64,000 nt of DNA from Jidongwangia harbinensis (GTDB lineage Bacteria > Actinomycetota > Actinomycetes > Mycobacteriales > Micromonosporaceae). The notes under the pieces were generated by a model, which was given only the letters and a program-made list of their open reading frames with translations, was not told the DNA's origin and made no database searches. The stretch is from contig NZ_JAIWNC010000026.1 in the NCBI RefSeq assembly GCF_020216025.1, positions 91,477-155,476 of the forward strand, written 5' to 3'. Shown here piece after piece: positions 1-7,968 of the stretch (positions are counted from its first letter, which is position 1; each line of letters begins with the position of its first letter). Both the position numbers and the translations under genes were made by a program.

Positions 1-820
1 CGCCGGCGTCCGCCCGCGCGGTCAGTGCCAGCGGGTCGGGCTCCTGCTGGACCGTCGTGCCCAGGGCCTCGGCGAGCACCCGCTCGGCGGCCGGCCGTTG
101 CTCGGCGTCGCGCAGCCGGACGTGCACGGTGCCGGCGCCGACCGACGCCTTCAGCTGGCCCGGGGTGCCCTCGGCGATCACCTTGCCCCGGTCGATCACC
201 GCGATCCGCCCGGCCAGCTGGTCGGCCTCGTCCAGATACTGCGTGGTGAGCAGCACCGTGGTGCCGTTGGCGACCACCATGCGCACGATGTCCCACACCT
301 GGTTGCGACTGCGCGGATCGAGCCCGGTGGTGGGCTCGTCGAGGAAGAGCAGGTCGGGGGTGTTGAGGATGCTGGCGCCGATGTCGATCCGGCGGCGCAT
401 GCCGCCCGAGTATTTCTTCACCTGGCGGTCGGCCGCCTCGGTCAGGCCGAACGCCGCCAGCAGCTGCGCCGCCCGCTCGCGCGCCTGCGCCTTGGAGTAG
501 CCGAGCAGGCGGGCCAGCAGGACCAGATTCTCCGTGCCGGTCAGGTCCTCGTCGACCGAGGCGTACTGCCCGGTGAGGCTGACCCGGCCGCGCACCGCGT
601 CGGCCTGCCGCACCACGTCGTGGCCGAACACCGTGGCGGTGCCGCCGTCGGGGCGCAGGAGGGTGGCGAGCATGCGTACCACCGTGGTCTTGCCTGCGCC
701 GTTGGGGCCCAGCAGGCCGTAGACCGTGCCGGCGGGCACGGTCAGGTCGACACCGTCGACCGCGCGGTTGTCTCCGAAAACCTTGACGAGACCGGACGTC
801 TCAATGGCCGGTGCGCTCAT
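1..820 (-). CDS. ABC transporter ATP-binding protein, DrrA-like (partial, C-terminus outside window)
   Basis: ATPase subunit of an ABC exporter of the daunorubicin-resistance (DrrA) type, which drives efflux of drugs or lipids with a separate permease. The visible 273 codons hold Walker A GPNGAGKTT (residues 38-46), the signature YSGGMRRR, Walker B LLFLDEPTTGLDP, and a switch region LLTTQYLDEAD where Gln replaces the usual His, as I recall for DrrA proteins. After Walker B comes the start of the C-terminal regulatory extension (DUF4162-like). The start is the ATG complementary to 818-820. The gene runs off the left edge, so its permease partner, expected downstream on the minus strand, cannot be seen. 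Family is certain; substrate unknown. Confidence 0.93.
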   Translation of the reverse strand, partial: MSAPAIETSGLVKVFGDNRAVDGVDLTVPAGTVYGLLGPNGAGKTTVVRMLATLLRPDGGTATVFGHDVVRQADAVRGRVSLTGQYASVDEDLTGTENLVLLARLLGYSKAQARERAAQLLAAFGLTEAADRQVKKYSGGMRRRIDIGASILNTPDLLFLDEPTTGLDPRSRNQVWDIVRMVVANGTTVLLTTQYLDEADQLAGRIAVIDRGKVIAEGTPGQLKASVGAGTVHVRLRDAEQRPAAERVLAEALGTTVQQEPDPLALTARADAG

Positions 821-879
821 GAGTGGAACCCTCCGTTGGGCATGGTTCGCATCGTGCCGTACGGGTGTGACAATTTTGC

Positions 880-900
880 GGCGCCGGAAAATCCGGTGCC
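880..900. promoter_or_regulatory. Inverted repeat in the divergent promoter region of the ABC ATPase and phosphotransferase
   Basis: Arms GGCGCCGGA (880-888) and TCCGGTGCC (892-900) pair with one mismatch around an AAA centre. The element sits in the 110-bp gap between the minus-strand ABC ATPase and the plus-strand phosphotransferase, next to the AT-rich stretch ACAATTTTG (870-878). A repressor operator is an inference; no adjacent regulator gene is visible. Confidence 0.3.
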
Positions 901-930
901 ACATCTCGCCGGCATTGCCACCATCGACGG

Positions 931-1887
931 ATGATTCCCGCGATCGGCTCCCGCATCGGCTGGCTGGATCTGCCCGGACACGTGCGGGCGGCGGTCGAGG
1001 ACCTGCTCGGCTCGCCGGTGGTCGCGGCCCGGTCGCAGTCCGGCGGCTTCTCCCCGGGCACCGCCGACCGGGTGGTCACCGCTTCGGGTGAACGTGCCTT
1101 CGTCAAGGCGGTCAGCACGGCACAGAACACCCGGGCGACGGAGATGGCCCGGGACGAGGCGCGGGTCACCGCCGCGCTGCCGGCCGACGCGCCGACGCCC
1201 CGCATGCTGGGCAGCTTCGACGACGGCGAGTGGGTGGCGCTGGTCCTGGAGGACGTCGAGGGCCGGCATCCGCGTACCCCCTGGGTGCCGGACGAACTGG
1301 AGGCGGTGACCGGCGCGCTGCGCCGGCTGGCCCGGATGCTCACCCCGGCGCCGCTGCCCGACGCGCCGCGCGCCACCGACCACGCGGCCTCGGGCTTCCA
1401 CGGATGGGCGGCCGTCGCGGCCGACCCGCCCGCGGACCTGGACCCGTGGGCCGCCGCGCACTCCGACGACCTGCGGGCCGCAGCGGCGCGCGGCCTGGCC
1501 GCGATCGGCACCGGTGAGACGCTCACCCACCTGGACATCCGGGCCGACAACATCCTCATCCGCCCGGACGGCGGCATCGTGGTGGTGGACTGGCCGTGGG
1601 GCTGCATCGGGCCGGACTGGCTGGACACCGTGCTGCTGGCGCTCAACGTGATCGTGTACGGCGGCGACGCCGACCCCGTGCTGGCCGGCGTCGACCCGGG
1701 CCACGCGGTGGACGTGATCGCCGGATTCGCCGGGGCCTTCACCAACGCCGGCCGGTTGCCGCCGCCGCCGGGCCTGCCCACGCTCCGGGCGTTCCAGCGC
1801 CTGCAGGCTGACGCGCTGCTGCCGTGGCTCCGGCAGCGGCTGGGACCTGCGGCACACCCGAGCGGGTCGGGCAATCCGGCGCATTAG
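931..1887 (+). CDS. Phosphotransferase, aminoglycoside-phosphotransferase (APH) family
   Basis: 318-residue protein-kinase-fold phosphotransferase. The catalytic loop LTHLDIRADNILI carries the H-x-D-x4-N Brenner motif with its base Asp and metal-binding Asn, followed by the second metal Asp in VVVDWPWG (a DFG equivalent). A Lys in ERAFVKAVS is the likely ATP-binding lysine. These residues suggest an active kinase acting on a small molecule. In actinobacteria most such proteins are not proven antibiotic resistance enzymes, so the substrate is unknown. It is divergent from the ABC ATPase and its stop codon overlaps a TAGGCT -10-like box that may serve serA. Confidence 0.85.
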   Translation: MIPAIGSRIGWLDLPGHVRAAVEDLLGSPVVAARSQSGGFSPGTADRVVTASGERAFVKAVSTAQNTRATEMARDEARVTAALPADAPTPRMLGSFDDGEWVALVLEDVEGRHPRTPWVPDELEAVTGALRRLARMLTPAPLPDAPRATDHAASGFHGWAAVAADPPADLDPWAAAHSDDLRAAAARGLAAIGTGETLTHLDIRADNILIRPDGGIVVVDWPWGCIGPDWLDTVLLALNVIVYGGDADPVLAGVDPGHAVDVIAGFAGAFTNAGRLPPPPGLPTLRAFQRLQADALLPWLRQRLGPAAHPSGSGNPAH

Positions 1888-1960
1888 GCTGGGGACCCTG
1901 TGAACTGGGCTTCGGCGCGGCGGCCCGGACGACTTCGGACACCTCATTCGGAAACGGAAA

Positions 1961-3178
1961 GTGATGATCGACCAAGCCAAGGTACGAGTCCTGCTGCTGG
2001 AGAGCATCCATGCCGACGCGGTCGCGCGGTTCGAGGCGGAGGGTTACCAGGTCGAGTCCGTACGCAACGCGCTGGACGAGGCCGAGCTGATCGAGCGCCT
2101 GGACGGGGTGCAGCTGCTCGGCATCCGCTCCAAGACCAAGGTCACCGCGAAGGTTCTGGAGGCCGCGGACAGCCTGGTGGCGATCGGCGCGTTCTGCATC
2201 GGTACCGACCAGATCGACCTGACCGCGGCCGCCTCGCACGGCATCGCCGTGTTCAACGCGCCGTTCTCCAACACCCGCTCGGTGGTCGAGCTGGCGGTCT
2301 CCGAGATCATCGCGCTGACCCGCCGGCTGACCGAGAAGAACGCCGGGATGCACAACGGCGTCTGGGACAAGGCCGCCGACGGCAGCCACGAGATCCGCGG
2401 CCGGCGGCTCGGCATCGTCGGGTACGGCAACATCGGCACCCAGCTCTCGGTGCTCGCGGAGAACCTGGGCATGCACGTGTCCTTCTACGACACCGCGGAC
2501 AAGCTGGCCCTCGGCAACGCCCAGCGCTGCGCCAGCCTGGACGAGTTGCTCGAGGTCTCCGACGTGGTGACGCTGCACGTGGACGGCCGGCCCGGCAACG
2601 CCGGCTTCTTCGGCGCCGAGCAGTTCGCCAAGATGCGCCCGGGCAGCATCTTCCTCAACCTCTCCCGCGGCATCGTGGTGGACCACGTGGCGCTGCGCGA
2701 GTCGCTGGTCGGCGGCCACCTGTCCGGCGCGGCGGTGGACGTGTTCCCGACCGAGCCGAAGGGCCGCGGCGACGAGTTCGTGTCCGAGCTGCGCGGGCTG
2801 CCGAACGTCATCCTCACCCCGCACATCGGCGGCTCCACCGAGGAGGCGCAGTCCGACATCGGCGACTTCGTGGCCAACAAGCTGGTGCACTTCGTGCAAG
2901 AGGGCAACACCACGCTGAGCGTCAACCTGCCCAGCGTCGCCCTGCCGCAGCAGCCCGCCATGAGCCGCGTCGTGCACGTGCACATCAACATGCCCGGCGT
3001 GCTCGCCCAGGTGAACAGCATCCTGGCCGAGCACCAGGTGAACGTCGAGGGCCAGCTGCTGAGCACCCGCGGCGAGTACGGCTACCTGATCACCGACATC
3101 AGCGGCGACTACAGCGACGCGGTGCTCGACCGGCTGCGCGGCATGGACCAGACGGTCCGCCTGCGGGTGCTGTCATGA
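1961..3178 (+). CDS. serA: D-3-phosphoglycerate dehydrogenase (SerA), short form with ACT domain
   Basis: Catalyses NAD-dependent oxidation of 3-phosphoglycerate to 3-phosphohydroxypyruvate, the first step of serine synthesis. About 405 residues, the size of E. coli SerA. The Rossmann motif GYGNIG is at residues 154-159, the substrate/cofactor loop NLSRGIVVD at about 233-241, the catalytic His in PHIGGST at 288, and a C-terminal ACT domain (about 330-405) should sense L-serine. GTG (1961) and ATG (1964) are adjacent candidate starts; an upstream GGA-rich stretch (1950-1957) spaces slightly better to ATG. A TAGGCT -10-like box at 1885-1890 would give a leader of about 65 nt. The flavoprotein dehydrogenase follows after 43 bp. 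Confidence 0.95.
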   Translation: MMIDQAKVRVLLLESIHADAVARFEAEGYQVESVRNALDEAELIERLDGVQLLGIRSKTKVTAKVLEAADSLVAIGAFCIGTDQIDLTAAASHGIAVFNAPFSNTRSVVELAVSEIIALTRRLTEKNAGMHNGVWDKAADGSHEIRGRRLGIVGYGNIGTQLSVLAENLGMHVSFYDTADKLALGNAQRCASLDELLEVSDVVTLHVDGRPGNAGFFGAEQFAKMRPGSIFLNLSRGIVVDHVALRESLVGGHLSGAAVDVFPTEPKGRGDEFVSELRGLPNVILTPHIGGSTEEAQSDIGDFVANKLVHFVQEGNTTLSVNLPSVALPQQPAMSRVVHVHINMPGVLAQVNSILAEHQVNVEGQLLSTRGEYGYLITDISGDYSDAVLDRLRGMDQTVRLRVLS

Positions 3179-3221
3179 GCGCGGCGAGGCGGCCGACCGG
3201 ACGGCGCGGCGGAGGCGAGCG

Positions 3222-4577
3222 GTGAGCGACCTGGAGGACCGGCTGCGGGAGATCGTCGGCGCGCCGCACGTCGCGGTCGATGAGGACCTGAAGTCGCAGT
3301 ACGAGACGGACTGGACCCGGCGCTTCACCGGCGAGGCCCGCTGCGTGGTGCGCCCGGCGAGCACCGCGGAGGTCGCCGCGGTGGTGCGTACCTGCGCGGA
3401 CGCGGGCGTGCCGATCACCGTGCAGGGCGGCAACACCGGTCTGGTCGGCGGCGCCGTGCCGGCCGGCGGCGAGGTGCTGCTGAACCTGGGGCGGCTCACT
3501 GCCCTGGACGACGTGGACGTGCTGGAGGGTCAGGTCACCGCGGGTGCCGGCGTGACGCTGGAGAAGCTGCAGCAGCACGCCCGTCCGCACGGCCTGGACG
3601 TGGGCGTGGACCTGGCGGCCCGGTCGGCCGCCACGGTCGGCGGCCTGGTGGCGACGAACGCCGGCGGGCTGCGGGTGGTCCGTTACGGCAGCATGCGCGA
3701 GCAGCTCACCGGGATCGAGGCCGTCCTCGCGGACGGCACGGTGGTGAGCCGGCTGGGCGGTCTGGCCAAGGACAACACGGGGTACGACCTGACCCAGCTG
3801 CTGGCCGGCAGCGAGGGCACGCTCGCGGTGATCACCAAGGTGCGGCTGCGCCTGGTGCCGCTGCTGCCGGCCCGGGCCGTGGCGCTGGTGGCGGTCGCCG
3901 GGGTACCGGCCGCGCTGCAGTTGCTGGCCGCCGCGCGGGCCGGGCTGCCGTCGCTGTCCGCGGCCGAGCTGTTCCTGGCCGAGGGCCTCGATCTGGTACG
4001 CGCACACGGCAAGCTGGCGGCACCGTTCGCCGAGTCGTACCCGGCGTTCGTGGTGCTGGAGTGCTCGGCCCGGACCGACCCCACCGACGAGTTGCTCGAG
4101 GTGCTCGGCGAGTGCCCGGCGGTCGAGGATGCCACGGTGGCGTCGGACGCGACCGGCGTGGCGAAGCTGTGGGCGTACCGCGAGACGCACACCGAGGCGA
4201 TCAGCGCCGCCGGGCTGCCGGTGAAGCTGGACGTCAGCGTGCCGCTGCGCGAACTGTCCGGCCTGGTCGACGACCTTCCGGGCACCGTGTCGGCGGCCGC
4301 GCCCGGCGCCCGCGTGATCATCTTCGGGCACCTCGGCGAGGGCAACCTGCACGTCAACGTGCTGGACGCGGGCGCCGACGCGGAACAGGTCAGCGACGCG
4401 GTGCTGCGCCTGGTCGCCCAGCGGCGCGGCAGCATCAGCTCGGAGCACGGCGTGGGCCGGGCGAAGACCCGGTGGCTGTCGCTGTCCCGCTCGGACGCCG
4501 AGATCGCCGCGATGCGCCGGATCAAGGGCGCCCTGGACCCGGCCGGCACGTTGAATCCGGGCGTGCTGCTGAACTAA
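3222..4577 (+). CDS. FAD-linked 2-hydroxyacid dehydrogenase (D-2-hydroxyglutarate / D-lactate dehydrogenase type)
   Basis: 451-residue flavoprotein of the GlcD/D-LDH/D2HGDH family. The FAD-binding PP-loop is GGNTGLVGGAVP (about residues 67-78). A second FAD segment reads ATVGGLVATNAGG, and the C-terminal cap has the metal-site motif GHLGEGNLHVNV and the family signature SEHGVGRAKT. Such enzymes oxidise D-2-hydroxyacids and pass electrons to a quinone or flavoprotein. GTG start with GGAGG at 3211-3215, six bases away. Position 43 bp after serA suggests D-2-hydroxyglutarate, a by-product of SerA, as substrate; D-lactate or glycolate remain possible from sequence alone. Confidence 0.88.
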   Translation: MSDLEDRLREIVGAPHVAVDEDLKSQYETDWTRRFTGEARCVVRPASTAEVAAVVRTCADAGVPITVQGGNTGLVGGAVPAGGEVLLNLGRLTALDDVDVLEGQVTAGAGVTLEKLQQHARPHGLDVGVDLAARSAATVGGLVATNAGGLRVVRYGSMREQLTGIEAVLADGTVVSRLGGLAKDNTGYDLTQLLAGSEGTLAVITKVRLRLVPLLPARAVALVAVAGVPAALQLLAAARAGLPSLSAAELFLAEGLDLVRAHGKLAAPFAESYPAFVVLECSARTDPTDELLEVLGECPAVEDATVASDATGVAKLWAYRETHTEAISAAGLPVKLDVSVPLRELSGLVDDLPGTVSAAAPGARVIIFGHLGEGNLHVNVLDAGADAEQVSDAVLRLVAQRRGSISSEHGVGRAKTRWLSLSRSDAEIAAMRRIKGALDPAGTLNPGVLLN

Positions 4578-4578
4578 G

Positions 4579-4631
4579 GCCTGTTTCGGAACCCGGCCAC
4601 GCCGTAGCCCTGGCCGGGTTCCGAAACAGGC
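4579..4631. terminator. Bidirectional hairpin terminator, perfect 21-bp stem
   Basis: Arms 4579-4599 and 4611-4631 are perfectly complementary around an 11-nt loop. The hairpin begins just after the flavoprotein stop and abuts the stop of the convergent minus-strand membrane protein. It lacks a U tract, as is usual in high-GC actinobacteria. Confidence 0.88.
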
Positions 4632-6146
4632 TTAGGACGTGCGCACCGCCAGCAGGGTGAGGCGGGCGGCTGCGTCGACGTCGTACCGGTTCGGCGCCGC
4701 CCAGTCCTTGGGCGTCAGCGTGGAGCCGGCGGGCACGTCGCGCAGCGTCCGCTCGCCGGCGGTGACGGTCTTGGCGCCGCCTCCGACCTGCACCCGGACC
4801 GGGTTGCCGGACGGCGAGGTGACGGACAGGTCGTCGATGGCGCCGGTGACCCGGACCGGCACCGTGCCGGTCGGCTGGGCGAGCGTCAGGTCCACGCGGC
4901 GGGTGCCGCCGGCCAGGTCCACGGAGCTGACCCGGCCGCCGGTGAGGTCGAGGATCTGCTCGTCGGCCGCCCCGACGAACCGCAGGCTCCAGGTGATCTT
5001 CGTGCTGAGCAGCACCTCGACGGCGCCGCTGGTGCGCTCGCCGTCCGAGGAGAGCTGTAGCTGCACCCGGTCGTCGCTGACCACCGGCTGCGGCACGGTG
5101 CCAGCCTCGTCGGCGGCGGTGATCCGGTACAGGTCGTCCCCGAGGTCCTGGGTGCGCACCGTGACCTTGGTGGTGGCCGCGGCCATCTCGAAGCTGGCGG
5201 CGGTCCGGCCGGCCAGCGGCGCGGTGGCGACGTTGTCCTGGCGGGCGGTGCCGGCACCGAGCCGGAGCACGGAGGTCAGGTCGCTGTCCGGGCCGGCGAA
5301 GAACACCACGCCGGCGAGTCCGCCGGCGAGCAGCACCACGGTGCTGAGCGCGACGGTGGCGATGGTGACCGCGCGGGAGCGGTGCGGGACGGCGCCGGAC
5401 GGCGCCTCCTGCGGGCCGGCGGACGGGGCGTGGTCGCCGCGGCCGGCCCGGTGCGGCCGGATCTCGCGGCCTTCGCCGCCCAGGACATCGCCGACGCCGG
5501 GTACGCCGGACGGCGGCGTGTGCGCGGCCCCCAGCCACCGGACCGGGGACGGGGCATTGGCGTCCCACGGTTCCCCGCCCGGTTCCGCCGCCGCGCCGAA
5601 CGCTCCGGCCGGCGCTGAGGCGTTGCCCGGCCCGTCGAACGCTCCCGCCGGGGAGGTGGAGGTGCTGCGCGGCCCACCGAACGCTCCGGCCGGTGCGGTG
5701 GAGGTGCTGCGCGGCCCGCCGTAGGGGCCGGCCGGCGACGTGGGCGCGTTGCGTGGCCCGCCGATGGGCTCGTCGGTCACGCCGAACGAGATCCGGCTCG
5801 GTGCGGTCGTGGAGGCCGGCACGAGAAGCTCCTGCGGGCCTGCGGCCGGACGGTCGGAGTCGTCCACTTTGGGCAGTTCGCCGAATGTTTCCCAGACCGC
5901 TTCGTTTCCCCCGGAATTGTCGGAAGGTGCGAAGGCGTCCCAACCGTCCGGTTGCTGGGACGCGCTCCGGCCCTCGTCCGGGAAGGAGTTGACCGCGGGT
6001 GGCCGCCGGAACGGCGCACCCGCCGGACGGTGCTGGATCTCGTCCCGGTGCGCCCAATGGGCTCCGGAGGTGGACGGCAGGTCGGCCAGGGCCACATCGG
6101 ACGGTCCGCGGACGTTCGCGGCGTCATCGGCAGGTGCAGGTTCCAC
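4632..6146 (-). CDS. Single-pass membrane protein with long disordered cytoplasmic N-terminus and beta-rich extracellular domain
   Basis: 504 residues, function unrecognised. Residues 1-250 are low-complexity (Ala/Pro/Gly/Ser/Asp) with degenerate copies of an APAGAFGGPRSTST-like unit. One hydrophobic helix follows (about 258-280, IATVALSTVVLLAGGLAGVV). The C-terminal 220 residues are rich in short beta-type segments with Thr/Val/Asp and resemble DUF4097-like adhesin or anchor domains. Likely topology is N-in with the beta domain outside. GTG start with GGAGG about 8 bases upstream. The internal repeat probably expanded by slippage. No catalytic motif seen. Confidence 0.72.
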   Translation of the reverse strand: MEPAPADDAANVRGPSDVALADLPSTSGAHWAHRDEIQHRPAGAPFRRPPAVNSFPDEGRSASQQPDGWDAFAPSDNSGGNEAVWETFGELPKVDDSDRPAAGPQELLVPASTTAPSRISFGVTDEPIGGPRNAPTSPAGPYGGPRSTSTAPAGAFGGPRSTSTSPAGAFDGPGNASAPAGAFGAAAEPGGEPWDANAPSPVRWLGAAHTPPSGVPGVGDVLGGEGREIRPHRAGRGDHAPSAGPQEAPSGAVPHRSRAVTIATVALSTVVLLAGGLAGVVFFAGPDSDLTSVLRLGAGTARQDNVATAPLAGRTAASFEMAAATTKVTVRTQDLGDDLYRITAADEAGTVPQPVVSDDRVQLQLSSDGERTSGAVEVLLSTKITWSLRFVGAADEQILDLTGGRVSSVDLAGGTRRVDLTLAQPTGTVPVRVTGAIDDLSVTSPSGNPVRVQVGGGAKTVTAGERTLRDVPAGSTLTPKDWAAPNRYDVDAAARLTLLAVRTS

Positions 6147-6260
6147 GCGATGTCCTCCAAATCGCGCCGGCGCCGGCGTTCTGCTCCCGGCACTCCGCGA
6201 TGTGGTACGTACCGCGGCCGCTAACGGATGAGTGAGGACGTGAATTACTCTGCGTTACCG

Positions 6261-6902
6261 CTACTGGATGAGGCCCCGCTGGCGCGCCGCCGCGACGGCC
6301 TCCAGCTGGCTGTGCACGCCCAGCTTCGCGAGCAGCGCCTTCACGTGCCCGCGGCAGGTGTGCACGCTGATCCCCAGCCGCCGGGCGATGGCGCGCGGGT
6401 CCAGCCCGGCGGCCATCAGCTCCAGCACCTCGTGTTCACGCGCGGTCAGGCCGCCGGGACGCGGGCCGACCACCGGCGCGGTGCTGCGCAGCAGCCGGGC
6501 CAGGATGTCGGTGGAGACCGTCATGCCGCCGCCGTGCGCCGTGTGCACCGCGTTCAGCACGTCGCCGAGCGGGCCGTTCTTGGTCAGGAAGCCGGCCGCA
6601 CCGGCCGCGGTGGCGCGCCCCACCAGGGCGGCCTCGTTGCTGGCGGTCAGCACCACCACCCGGGTGTCCGGCCAGCGGTGGCGCATCAGTTCCGCGATGG
6701 CGATGCCGTCGGTGTCGGACAGCTCCGGGTCGAGCAGGACCACGTCCGGTCGCAGCTCGGCGACCAGGTGCAAAGCCTCCTGCCCGGTCCGGGCGTGCCC
6801 CACGTAGCTCAGGTCGGGCTGGCCCCGCAGCGCCTCGCCCAGAACATCCACGAAGGTCTGGTGGCCGTCTACGACGAGCACGGTGATCGCCGTGTCACCC
6901 AT
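6261..6902 (-). CDS. NarL/LuxR-family response regulator
   Basis: 213-residue DNA-binding response regulator. The receiver domain (about 1-120) has the phosphoacceptor Asp in VVLLDPELSDTDG, the Thr switch in VVLTASN and the Lys in FLTKNG. The usual acidic pair at the end of beta-1 reads VVDGHQ, so one of the two metal-binding acids is replaced by Gly. The C-terminal LuxR HTH is intact (GGLTAREHEVLELMAAG ... ISVHTCRGHVKALLAKLGV). ATG start with GGGAGG at the right distance. No histidine kinase is adjacent, so it is an orphan. It lies 114 bp upstream of, and transcribed toward, the disordered membrane protein. Confidence 0.88.
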   Translation of the reverse strand: MGDTAITVLVVDGHQTFVDVLGEALRGQPDLSYVGHARTGQEALHLVAELRPDVVLLDPELSDTDGIAIAELMRHRWPDTRVVVLTASNEAALVGRATAAGAAGFLTKNGPLGDVLNAVHTAHGGGMTVSTDILARLLRSTAPVVGPRPGGLTAREHEVLELMAAGLDPRAIARRLGISVHTCRGHVKALLAKLGVHSQLEAVAAARQRGLIQ

Positions 6903-7298
6903 TCGCCACCTCCCTAGAACAGTCGCCGAAGTCTATGGTTGCGCACTGCGTTTTCCCGCCGTATTAACAGTCGAATCCCGTCCGCGAGGCGGCACCGATC
7001 GGCCGGTACGCCCGCCGGGCGGATGAGGCCGACCGGTTGGGGTAACAGGTCTTTCGGCGGAGTGACCCCCTCACCGCCGACCGGGGCGGCGCGGGACATC
7101 CTTGCATTGCTGGCGCTCCATGGCGAGATGCACCGGTGCGCGCCGGGGCGGACCTCCGACCACCGTGGAGGGTTATCTGCCCCTTTTGCGGCGCGTCTCA
7201 CCTGGCCCCGGCGGCCCGCGGACATTCCACCCACCAAGCACAACGTGACACGACTCATATCGGACGCGACCGGTCCCGGGAGGGACGACAATCGCGCC
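6903..7298. other. 396-bp intergenic region between divergent regulator and methyltransferase genes
   Basis: No convincing gene. It contains moderately AT-rich stretches near 6930-6980 and 7225-7265 that could hold divergent promoters, and GGGAGGGA at 7278-7285, thirteen bases before the proposed methyltransferase start. The reading frame of the methyltransferase stays open upstream to 6939, but that extension has no family resemblance. Confidence 0.5.
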
Positions 7299-7916
7299 GT
7301 GATCGCGACCGCACTGGTACCCGTACCCCTGGCTCCGGAGATCTCCCTGCACCTGGCCGACCGGTCGGTGGGGCTGTTCGATCTGACCGGCGGCGAGTTC
7401 CGCAGCGAGCAGCCGCCGCCGTTCTGGGCGTTCGTCTGGGCCGGCGGGCAGGCGCTGGCCCGGTTCCTCCTCGACCACCCCGAGGCGGTCCGCGGCAGGC
7501 GCGTCCTGGACCTGGCGACCGGCTCCGGGGTGGCGGCGATCGCCGCGGCCCGGGCGGGTGCCGCCGAGGTCGGCGCGGAGGACGTGGATCCGGCCGCGGT
7601 GGCCGCCGCGCGGCGGAACGCCACGGCCAACGGCGTCACGCTCGCCGCAGCCGTGCCGGAGCCGGACGTGGTGCTGGCCGGGGACGTGTTCTACAGCCCC
7701 CGGGTGGCCGGCGAGATGACCGGGTTGTTGCGCGCGGCCCGGGACCGGGACGCCCGCGTGCTGGTTGGCGACCCCGGCCGTGGGTACTTCCCGTCTCGGT
7801 TGTTCGACCGGTTGGCGGAGTATCCGGTACCGGTGCCGGCCGCCCTGGAGGACGCGGAGACGCTGGTCACCGGCGTGTGGGAGATGCGGAACACACTACG
7901 TTCATCAACCAACTAG
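7299..7916 (+). CDS. Small SAM-dependent methyltransferase (PrmA/ETFB-lysine methyltransferase-like)
   Basis: 205-residue class I methyltransferase. Motif I is VLDLATGSGVAAIAAA, the acidic residue ending beta-2 lies in AEDVDPAAV, and VVLAGDVFYSP resembles the post-I/motif IV region of the PrmA, METTL20 and nicotinamide-methyltransferase-like group (COG3897 type). The upstream segment QPPPFWAFVWAGGQALARFL is typical of this group and binds near the substrate. The substrate is probably a protein lysine or a small amine; this cannot be resolved here. GTG 7299 is chosen because the recognisable protein begins there. Its stop codon lies inside the palindromic operator of the next operon. Confidence 0.8.
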   Translation: MIATALVPVPLAPEISLHLADRSVGLFDLTGGEFRSEQPPPFWAFVWAGGQALARFLLDHPEAVRGRRVLDLATGSGVAAIAAARAGAAEVGAEDVDPAAVAAARRNATANGVTLAAAVPEPDVVLAGDVFYSPRVAGEMTGLLRAARDRDARVLVGDPGRGYFPSRLFDRLAEYPVPVPAALEDAETLVTGVWEMRNTLRSSTN

Positions 7917-7919
7917 TTG
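7910..7919. promoter_or_regulatory. Palindromic operator CAACTAGTTG upstream of marR-MFS
   Basis: A perfect 10-bp palindrome with the AACTAGTT core common in MarR-family operators, 50 bp before the marR start. A related half-site, ATCTAGTCG, lies at 7931-7939. It overlaps the stop codon of the methyltransferase, so the promoter is squeezed between the two genes. Autoregulation by the adjacent MarR protein is inferred. Confidence 0.6.
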
Positions 7920-7968
7920 TAGGCTGCACGCATCTAGTCGTCGACCCCAGGCAACGGACGGAACGAAC

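Noticed and set aside
6939..7298. 120-codon N-terminal extension of the methyltransferase
   Set aside because: No family similarity, lower coding bias and a plausible GTG start at 7299.
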